Position numbers and translations under genes: made by a program. A DNA stretch of 53,709 bases from CAZMGD01 sp964565705 (GTDB lineage Bacteria > Actinomycetota > Acidimicrobiia > Acidimicrobiales > Ilumatobacteraceae): assembly GCA_964565705.1 (NCBI GenBank), contig CAZMGD010000015.1:1-53709 (forward strand). Reading direction: 5' to 3'. Under the pieces are notes generated by a model. That model was not told where the DNA came from. It searched no databases and saw only the letters and a list, made by a program, of their open reading frames with translations. This document shows positions 16,310-24,100 of the stretch, piece by piece. Positions within the stretch are counted from its first letter, which is position 1. The number at the start of each line of letters is the position of its first letter.

Positions 16310-17385
16310 CAGCCGAACCCTCCGACCCGCGTGGACTGCGCCAGCGCCACCTGCGCGCGGCGGCATCGGGGGCAGGTGTCCTGGTAGTTCCCCGTGCCAC
16401 CGACCGCGCCGTAGTCGAACCCGAGCTCGGGCAGGATCTCGCGCAGATCGGCCATCTGCTGGGCACTGGCGAAGGCGTCACCGCAGCGGCGGCACGCGGC
16501 GGGTGGTCCGGCGGTGTTGGCCTGCTTGTAGTACGTGACGCCGAGGTTCGCCGGGCGCTGGAAGATGTGGAAGAACTTGCCGAACGGGATGTACATCAAC
16601 CCGAGGATCACGGTCAGCGCGTGCAGCGTGTTGAGCGCCGAGTAGAAGCGGCCCTGGAGCCACATGCTCGACACCGTCAGGAACAGCCCGGTGACCGACA
16701 CCGCGAAGAGCCCGGCGAGGGCGAGGAAGTCGCCGCTGCGTTCGATGGCCAGCGCCCCCGGGTCGCGCAGCCGGCGGCGCAGGAACACGAACACACCGGC
16801 GAGCACCAGCACCGCGGCGACGTCGAGCGCGTGGTAGACGAACCAGCCGACCACGCTCTCGGCGTCGAAGCTCAAGGTGCCCACGCGTGAGACGAACACG
16901 CGGTAGCGGTCGCCCTCCTGACCGACGCTCTCGAAGTGGAGCAGGCCGAGCGTCAGCGGGAACGTCACCAACGCGGCGAGGATGCAACCCCAGAAGACGA
17001 GCTGATGGGCGATCCAGCGGGCCCGCGATCGGCGGCGGATGAACCCCTGGGCCAGCAGGTGTGTCGCGACCAGGGAGGGGAGGGCCACCGCGTTGCGGGT
17101 CCTGCCCGCGCGGAACGCACGCCAGCCTCGCCGGTTCAGCATCGCCGTCGGCGGCCGCCGGACCCACACGCTGTAGCGGTAGATCACGCCGAAGACCATG
17201 AAGATGATCCCGAACAGGTAGCCGATCAGCGCCGCGTCGAACCAGACCAACCCGTCCGAGCCGATGAACGTGATCGCCAGCGTGATCGCCACGCCGACGA
17301 GTCCCCAGACCACACCGCGGCGGTCCAGCGCGTCGCTGCCGGTCTGGGGCTGCCCCACGGAGCCGCTCGTGCTCAGCTCCTCCAC
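16309..17385 (-). CDS. Membrane b-type cytochrome-like subunit with C-terminal zinc ribbon
   Basis: A 358-residue protein with about six hydrophobic segments. Histidines in helices (THLLAQG, AHQLVFWG, YHALDVAAV, LNTLHALTVI, KFFHIFQR) could bind two haems b, as in nitrate-reductase gamma/HdrE-like subunits. A soluble tail has two CxxC pairs, CRRCGDAF and CPRCRRAQ, forming a zinc-ribbon or rubredoxin-like knuckle. It should anchor and link the Mo enzyme to the quinone pool. GTG 17385 is the start, overlapping the end of the M28 peptidase gene by 13 bases; the initiation site is not backed by a strong ribosome-binding site. Confidence 0.75.
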   Translation of the reverse strand: MEELSTSGSVGQPQTGSDALDRRGVVWGLVGVAITLAITFIGSDGLVWFDAALIGYLFGIIFMVFGVIYRYSVWVRRPPTAMLNRRGWRAFRAGRTRNAVALPSLVATHLLAQGFIRRRSRARWIAHQLVFWGCILAALVTFPLTLGLLHFESVGQEGDRYRVFVSRVGTLSFDAESVVGWFVYHALDVAAVLVLAGVFVFLRRRLRDPGALAIERSGDFLALAGLFAVSVTGLFLTVSSMWLQGRFYSALNTLHALTVILGLMYIPFGKFFHIFQRPANLGVTYYKQANTAGPPAACRRCGDAFASAQQMADLREILPELGFDYGAVGGTGNYQDTCPRCRRAQVALAQSTRVGGFG

Positions 17386-19034
17386 CTGCCGCCGCGGCCC
17401 CAGCCGTGGCCGTTGCCCCAGCCGTGCCCGTTGCCCCAGCCGTGACCGTGACCGTGACCATGACCGTTGCCCCAGCCGTGACCATGACCGTGACCGTGGC
17501 CACCACCTCCACCGGGCACGCCGTTGACGGTCTCGGTGCTGATCGCGTACGTCAGCACGGCGGCGGCGATCGCGTCGGCATTGAGGCCGAGCGCGGTGAG
17601 GTCGAGGTTGTCGATGTCGTCACAGGCCTGGTGGTAGCACTCGTCGTAGGCGACCCCGGCGGTGCCACCCCAGAGCTCGACCTCTTCATCGGTCTTCACG
17701 TCCTCCGCACCCGAGAACAAGCCGCCGGCGGGGATGTCGTTGTTGATGAACGCGAGGTAGTCCGACCGTCCGTCGAACGCCGTCGGGCGGGATTCGAGGC
17801 CGCGGTCGGTGTAGAAGGTCTCGAACTGCGCCTCGATCGCATCCGATCCGGCCGGACCTTCGAGCCCGAAGCCGGAGCCGTCACCGTCGTACACGAACAG
17901 GCCGTAGTTCGGTGAGGCGACCATGTCGAAGTTCAGGTACAGCGCGATGGCCTCGAGGTCGAGCGGGGCGTTCGCGGCGAGGTCGTCGACGTAGAACGTC
18001 GAGCCGACGAGCCCGGCCTCCTCGGCTCCCCACCATGCGAAGCGGACCTTGTTCGTCGGCTGAACCCGAGCCATCTGGAGCGCGACCTCGAGCAACGCGC
18101 TGGAGCCCGAACCGTTGTCGTTGATCCCGGGGCCCTCCTCCACCGAGTCGAGGTGAGCGCCCGCCATCACGACGTTGCTGGAGCGGCCGGTGCGGGTCTC
18201 GGCGATCACGTTCTTCGTCGGCCGGGATTCGCGCAGGACGTTCACGTCCATGCTCATCGTGAGACCAGCCGTGTTGACCAGTTCGGCACCCAACGCGTAG
18301 GTGGTGCCGACGTTGGGGATGCCACCCTCGTATCCGTCGCCCATCGTCACCGCCGGGATGCCGTTGCGGTCGGCGCCGTCGGTGTTGCCCTGGTTGAAGA
18401 ACACCACGCCCACCGCGCCAGCGGCTGCGGCGTTCTCGCTCTTCAACTCGAACGTGCAGGTGCCGCGCTGGATGAGCGCGATGTTGCCCACCGGGAAGCC
18501 GAGGAAGTCCTCGACCTCGCAGCCGCTCGTCGAGGTGTTGCCCAGACCGAGCTGGACGTCCACCGCTGTCACTGCTCCCGTCGCCGTTCCGGCATCGGTC
18601 TGATCGAGCACCCCGAAGTCCACGTCCTCGACGTAGTCGACCTGCCCCGGAGCGGTCTGGTTCAGCGACGACGGTCCGGTGACCTCGAAGTGGATGAACT
18701 CGAAGTCCTGCACGGTGACCCGGTAGCCGGCCGCGCGCAGCTTCTTGCTCACGTACTCGACCGATGCCTCGTGGCCGGGGGTCGACGAGGCCCTCGTACC
18801 GCCGTTCGCGTCAGCGATCGCCTGCAGCGCACGTTGGTGCTTCATCACGCCCTCGACCGTGACGCACTGGAGCAGCTTGCGCACGCTGTCGTTGCTGCCG
18901 TTGCACTGGCCGGACGAGCCGCCACCACCCGACTTCCCACCCGCCTGCACCGACGACGGCGCGGCGAGCACCAACATGCCAGCAGCGAGACCAACTGCCG
19001 CCAGCGCTCCCCCGACCCTGCGTACCCGACTCAT
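17373..19034 (-). CDS. Secreted M28 zinc aminopeptidase with PA domain and His/Gly/Trp tail
   Basis: A 553-residue exported peptidase. The signal peptide is MSRVRRVGG.. to about residue 32. A protease-associated domain lies at about 140-260 (NIALIQRGTCTFELKSENA). The M28 catalytic domain follows, with zinc ligands in GAHLDSV, GINDNGSGSS, GAEEAGLVGS, FDMVASPN and CYHQACDD. The last ~45 residues are a repeat of Gly-His and Gly-Trp-Gly-Asn units. GGAGGGG precedes ATG 19034 by about five bases; the longer frame adds only junk. It should release amino acids from extracellular peptides. Confidence 0.88.
   Translation of the reverse strand: MSRVRRVGGALAAVGLAAGMLVLAAPSSVQAGGKSGGGGSSGQCNGSNDSVRKLLQCVTVEGVMKHQRALQAIADANGGTRASSTPGHEASVEYVSKKLRAAGYRVTVQDFEFIHFEVTGPSSLNQTAPGQVDYVEDVDFGVLDQTDAGTATGAVTAVDVQLGLGNTSTSGCEVEDFLGFPVGNIALIQRGTCTFELKSENAAAAGAVGVVFFNQGNTDGADRNGIPAVTMGDGYEGGIPNVGTTYALGAELVNTAGLTMSMDVNVLRESRPTKNVIAETRTGRSSNVVMAGAHLDSVEEGPGINDNGSGSSALLEVALQMARVQPTNKVRFAWWGAEEAGLVGSTFYVDDLAANAPLDLEAIALYLNFDMVASPNYGLFVYDGDGSGFGLEGPAGSDAIEAQFETFYTDRGLESRPTAFDGRSDYLAFINNDIPAGGLFSGAEDVKTDEEVELWGGTAGVAYDECYHQACDDIDNLDLTALGLNADAIAAAVLTYAISTETVNGVPGGGGGHGHGHGHGWGNGHGHGHGHGWGNGHGWGNGHGWGRGGRWRS
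17388..17513 (-). repeat. Tandem codon repeat coding for the His/Gly/Trp tail
   Basis: Simple-sequence DNA (repeats of CCGTGACCATGA-like and CCGTGGCCGTTGCCCCAG units) encodes (GH)n and GWGNGH units at the peptidase C-terminus, with ten His and five Trp in about 45 residues. The DNA-level repetition suggests recent expansion by slippage. Confidence 0.8.
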
Positions 19035-19138
19035 CAGATCCCCTCCGATCCGGTTGTCGACCGTCCGTCCAAACATCGGCGGACCAAGCGAGCGTACCGG
19101 ACCGCCGAATCCCCGGATATCGAACACCTGTTGGGAGC

Positions 19139-19291
19139 ATGTGCGTTGGCAGCGGGGTTGTCGAGATCGGGGAGGTCATCGGGCGGGTGCTGGACACCGA
19201 GCCCGCGTCGTGCGATCTGGTCATGGTGCGAGCCCGCCTGGACGACACCCGCCGGATCGAGGCCTTCGTCGCCGCCCGCGGCGCCGCCTAG
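19139..19291 (+). CDS. Possible small protein, 50 residues
   Basis: An ATG frame (MCVGSGVVEIGEVIGRVL...) with strong third-position GC ends in TAG ten bases before the SDR start. It reads like a short helix-strand fragment, ending RRIEAFVAARGAA. GGGAG is present but only two bases before the ATG. I do not recognise it. It may be a real small protein, a gene remnant, or chance; its stop codon lies inside the proposed -10 box of the SDR. Confidence 0.3.
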   Translation: MCVGSGVVEIGEVIGRVLDTEPASCDLVMVRARLDDTRRIEAFVAARGAA

Positions 19292-19294
19292 CGT
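19289..19294 (+). promoter_or_regulatory. -10 box of the SDR gene
   Basis: TAGCGT stands 7 bases before the GTG at 19302, with TTCGTC (19265-19270) as a weak -35 at 18 bases. No ribosome-binding site is seen, so the mRNA is probably leaderless. Confidence 0.45.
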
Positions 19295-19301
19295 CCGCGG
19301 C

Positions 19302-20030
19302 GTGGATCACACGACCGAGCCAGACGCCGAGCGAGGCGTCCACCGAGTCGCGATCGTGACCGGCGGTGCGAGCGGCATCGGGCAGGCCTGTGCCGCCGCG
19401 CTGACCGCCGCCGGTCTGCGCGTCGCCGTGTTCGATGTCAGCGGCGACCGCCCGGTCGACGTGTCCGACCACGATGCGGTCGAGCGAGCGGTCGGCCGGG
19501 TCCGCGACGAGCTCGGGCCGATCGACGTCGTCGTCAATGCCGCGGGCATCCCCTCGGGCGGTGTGATCACCGATGCCGAGTACCCACAGACGTGGCAGCG
19601 GACGCTCGACGTCAACCTCACCGGCGCGATGCACGTGGTGCGCGCCTGCGTGCCCGATCTCGTCGCCATCGGGCACGGTCGGATCGTCAACATCGCCTCG
19701 ACCGAAGCGCTCGCCACCAGCCGCCGCACCGGGCCGTATGCCGTCGCCAAGACGGCGCTGATCGGGTTCACCCGCTCCCTGGCCGTCGACCTCGGCCGGC
19801 AGGGCGTCACGGCCAACTGCATCTGTCCCGGCCCGGTCCTGACCGGCATGACCGCCGCCATCCCGCCCGAGCGGCGCGAGCAGTTCGCCCGGCGAGCGGT
19901 ACCCGTCGGTCGCTACGGCCGGCCCGAGGAGATCGCCCACCTCGTCGTCGCGCTCACCGCGGTCGAGGCGTCGTACGTGAACGGCGCGGTCATCCCCGTC
20001 GACGGCGGCATGACGGCGAAGGCCCACTGA
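19302..20030 (+). CDS. Short-chain dehydrogenase/reductase
   Basis: A 242-residue classical SDR. The cofactor motif is VTGGASGIGQ (TGxxxGxG), the structural NAAG motif is in VNAAGIPSGG, and the catalytic Ser-Tyr-Lys lies in NIASTEA and PYAVAKTA. The C-terminus ends with the usual VNGAVIPVDGGMT. The substrate is unknown. GTG 19302 was chosen because the upstream frame shadows the M28 gene and a -10 box lies seven bases away. Confidence 0.88.
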   Translation: MDHTTEPDAERGVHRVAIVTGGASGIGQACAAALTAAGLRVAVFDVSGDRPVDVSDHDAVERAVGRVRDELGPIDVVVNAAGIPSGGVITDAEYPQTWQRTLDVNLTGAMHVVRACVPDLVAIGHGRIVNIASTEALATSRRTGPYAVAKTALIGFTRSLAVDLGRQGVTANCICPGPVLTGMTAAIPPERREQFARRAVPVGRYGRPEEIAHLVVALTAVEASYVNGAVIPVDGGMTAKAH

Positions 20031-20098
20031 GCGCTCGCACGCTCAGTGGGCCCTGCCTGGTCAGGTGGCCGGGCAAACCCCCTGGCCGTTCGGGAGGA

Positions 20099-21133
20099 TC
20101 AGGGCGTGAAGGCCCCGTTCACGTCCACGATCAGGTGGGTCGACTCCGAGGTGTAGACGCAGAGCTGACCGCTCGCACCGAGCCCCGTGATCGCCGCGGC
20201 GGCGATCGTCTGACCGGTCACGTAGTTGAGGTTCGATGCCACCGGTCGCGGCACGCCGCAGGGGTACAGGGTGACGTAGCCGTCACCCTGCGCCTGGGTG
20301 ACGGTCACGTTGACCGCGGTGGCGGTAGCGCCAGCCGGCACGCCCGCCGCACCTCCGATCTGGACGACCTGGACCGACCCCGCTATCACGGGGCTGGCCC
20401 CGCCTGCCCGCGTGTCCAGCAGGCGCACGGGGTTCAGCGTCGTGAAGTCGGCGCCGCTGAAGCTGCCGTTGAGGTCGACGATGAACTCGATCGCCGCGCT
20501 GGTGTAGACGCACACGTCGCCGGCCGCACCGATCTTCGTGATCACGGCGTTCGGGATCGTCTGTCCGGCCTCGAAGTTGACGTTCGAGGCATCCGGCTGC
20601 GGCTCACCGCAGGGGAAGACCGTCACATACCCCGCCGCCGACGGACCGACCACCGTCAGGTTCAACGACGCCGCGGTCGAGCCAGCCGGTGCGCCGAGCG
20701 CCACCGACGTCACCGAACCGGCCGCGACTGGAGCCGCGTCGGCACGGGTGTCGATGATGCGGACCGGCGTGATCGGATCGAACGGCGACCCCGCCGGCAT
20801 GTACCCGGTGACGTCGACCAGCAGCTCCGTGGCGGCGCTGTTGTAGAGGCAGACCTCGCCGCCGACACCCGGCTGGATGACGACCATGTTGGCGATCGTC
20901 TGGCCAGCGGCGTGGTTCACGCTCGACGCCAGCGGCATCGGCTCGCCGCACGGGTACACGGTCAGCCAACCGGCCTCCGCCGGGGACGTGACCGTCACGC
21001 TGAGCACGACCGCCTCGGCGTCGGCCGGCACGCCGCCGGTCCCGGCCACCTGCACCGCCGTGGTCGAGCCGGCCGGCACCAGCGCGGTGTCGCTGCGGGT
21101 GTCGAGCGAACGAGCGGGCACGAGCGGCGCGAA
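20099..21133 (-). repeat. Three C-terminal ~113-residue protein repeats
   Basis: Residues ~1660-1772, ~1780-1885 and ~1892-2003 of the peroxidase each run: P-x-R-x-x-DTR at the start, then YPCG or FPCG with P.AS.(V/L)N, then GQTI, then VC.Y.S, then (I/L)VD(V/L).G. Each unit keeps two cysteines. The pattern suggests a small beta-sandwich used for surface attachment or carbohydrate binding, but this is inference. Confidence 0.8.
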
Positions 21134-24100
21134 GCCCTCGGGCGGCGGCGGTGGTGGCGGCGGCGGCGGAGTCGCCGGCGCCAGCACGGGATCGGTCGCG
21201 TCGGAGAACACGACCTCGGCGAAGCCCCGGGTGTCGGTGTAGGACACCCGGACCCGCAACCGCTGCCCGGCGAGGTCGGCGGTCGGCACGATCACCGTGC
21301 CGCTCGGCCCCGGGATCGGCGACCAGGTGGCGCCGTCGAAGCGCTGCCACTGGTAGCTGAACGTCGGGTTGGCCGGCGTGCCGGCGGGGATGCCGTCGGC
21401 GTCGGTGATCGCGTTCGTCGCCACCAACTCCTCGCTCACCTGCGGCTGGTTCGACGACAGCGTCACCGAACCACCGGGCAGGTTGTTGGGTGCCGGGCCC
21501 TCGACGACGGCGGTCGGCGCGGACGTCGGCGTCTCGAACATGTCGTGATCGTCCGTGTACTCGGCGATCACCCGGATCTGCCGACCCAGCTGGGCGAGGG
21601 TCACCCGGTAGAAGGGCTGTGCCGTCGTGGCGATGTCCACCCAGCCTCCGGCACCGTCGCTCTGCTGCCAGCGGTAGGTGACGATCTGGTCCTCGACGAT
21701 CGACTCGATGCCGTCGTTGTCGACCAGGTTGAGCGCGGTCAGCACGTCGCCGACGTGGGGAGCGTTGGGCTCGATGTCGGGGCCGGTGGGCACGTCGTTG
21801 ACGTTCTCGACCGGGTTCAGGGTGCCGGGCGAGGTGATGCTTCGGCGCACGCCGTCCTCGACGTAGCTGACGATCAGCCGGAGGTGGTTGGCGGGCTCGG
21901 CATCGCGCGGGATGAACGTGCTCGTGATGACGAACTGGCCGTTCACCAGCTGGAGTGCGGCCTCGGTCGACGGGTTCGGCGACGGCTCCCACTCCTCGCC
22001 GGCCTCACCGAACTGCCACTCGAAGATGAAGTCAACCGGGTCGAGTGCGTCGGTGAGGGTGACGGTCGCCGTGATCGGCTGGTCCTCGACCGGGCTCTCG
22101 GTGTCGAACACGATCGCACCGAACGCACCACAGTCGTCCATGTCGACCGTCGTGAACACGCCGAGCTCGTCGTCGGCGAGCACCGGCAGGATGACGCAGC
22201 GGTCGGGGAACTGGAGGTACTCGATGTTGCGCAGGATGTCCCGGCCGTCGCTCTCCTCGAGCTCGTCGGCACCGAAGTGGAAGACCTGCCAGTAGCCGTC
22301 ACCGAGGTGCTCGAGCTCGTACTGCTCGCCGGCGTTCGTGTACACGGCCGTGTCGATCACGTCGTCCTGCGGGGTGTCGGGCGCCTTCACCGAGCGTCGG
22401 ATGTGGAGGTCCTCGGGACTGATCTCGCCCGAGATCACGCGGTCCCCGAACTGGAGGGCGCTGTCGAACATCTCACGCTGGCCGTTCGGGCCGACCCACT
22501 CGAGCTGCACGTCGAGCCAGACGTCGCCGTCGATGAAGTCGTCGCCGGCGCGGCCCTCGATGATGTCGCTGCCGCCGCCACCGAAGATCAGGTTGCTCGT
22601 CCCGTCGGAATCGGCGGTCGGGAGGGCACACGCGCCGCCGGACATGAACCGGCAGGCATAGTTGATGTGACCCGGCGGGCGCAGCAGCGGTTCGAGGCCG
22701 GCAACCCGATCGAGGTGCTCCTCGGTGAGGAGGTGGCCCTCGCCACCCTCGACGATGTCGTCCTGGCCCATCAGGCCGCGCAGCACGTCGTGGCCGTTCC
22801 AGCCCGACAGGCCTTCGACAAGGTCGAAGCGGTCGCGCAGCGCGGCCACGTCGGGCGGCATCAGTCCGGTGAAGCGCATGTCGGCGACCACCGGCAGGTG
22901 GTGACCCTTGTAGGTCACCCAGTCGAAGCCGAGCATGCCCTCGTTGCGGTCCACGCCGTGGCCGGCGACGATCACGTCGTCGCCGCCGTCGGAGTCGGCG
23001 TCGTTGTTCCCCGGACCGCCGATGAGCACGTCGTGCCCGCCATTCGGGTCGTTCTGGAACATGATCGCGTTGTCGCCCTGGAGGAGGTCGTGGCCCGTGC
23101 CACCCTCCAGCCAGTCGTCGCCGTCGCCGGCCCAGATCCGGTCGCTGCCCGTGCCGCCGAGGATGATGTCGTTGCCGACCCCGGTGAAGGTGTTGTTGAG
23201 GTCGTCACGGGTGAGCATCACGAAGTCGTTGCCGGAGCCGGACAGCACCAGGTCCTCGCCCGGCCCGCTGCGGATCGCGTCGTTGCCCGCCCCGCCGATG
23301 ATCGTGTCGTCGCCGAAGATGTCGGTGATGATGTCGTCGCCGTCGCCGCCGAGCAGCGAATCTGCACCATCATCGCCCTCGATCCGGTCGTCGCCGGCGA
23401 GGCCCCAGATCGTGTCGTCACCGATGCCGCCGTGCATCCGGTCGTCACCACCGGTGCCGTACATGATCACGTGCTCCTCGCCGTCGTAGCGGATCGTGCC
23501 GTCGGTCTGGAGGGTGAGGCCGGCGGGCCACGTCGATGGATCCTGCAGGGCCAGTTCGTCGAGCAGGAAGGTGTCGCTCGGGAACGTGAACACGTCGAGC
23601 GGCATCGCCGTCGCGGTCGTGTTGCGCTGGATCAGCTCGGTGAACGAGTTGCCCTCGAGCTGCGACAGCAGGTTCTGACCCTGGGTGCGGGTCAGGTAGT
23701 AGAAGCGGTCGGCGTTCTGCAACAGCTCGGCCTGCGTCTCGAAGACGTGGTTGAACGTGCTGCCGAGCATGCCGCCGAACACCATCGTCCGCTCGGCGAG
23801 CCCACCCATCCAGAAGTCGACGTCGTTCAAGCCGCTCTGCGCGGCCGGCATCGTCATGTAGGCCTGGTCGTTCACGAGCTCCATCGCTCGGGCCCGCTTG
23901 GCCGCCGTCGTCGACGCGCCCTCCAGGGCCGCGTCACCCGTGCCGTAGGCGGCGATGAAGTTGACGATCGAGTCGCGGTGCTTCAGCTCGAGCCGGAACG
24001 CCTCCCAGTGCGCGTATGGCTGCAGCGTCGGATCGAGCGTGGCCGCGTAGAACCGGGCACGAGCGACGTTGAGCGGTGGGATGCCGACGTCACGGGCGCG

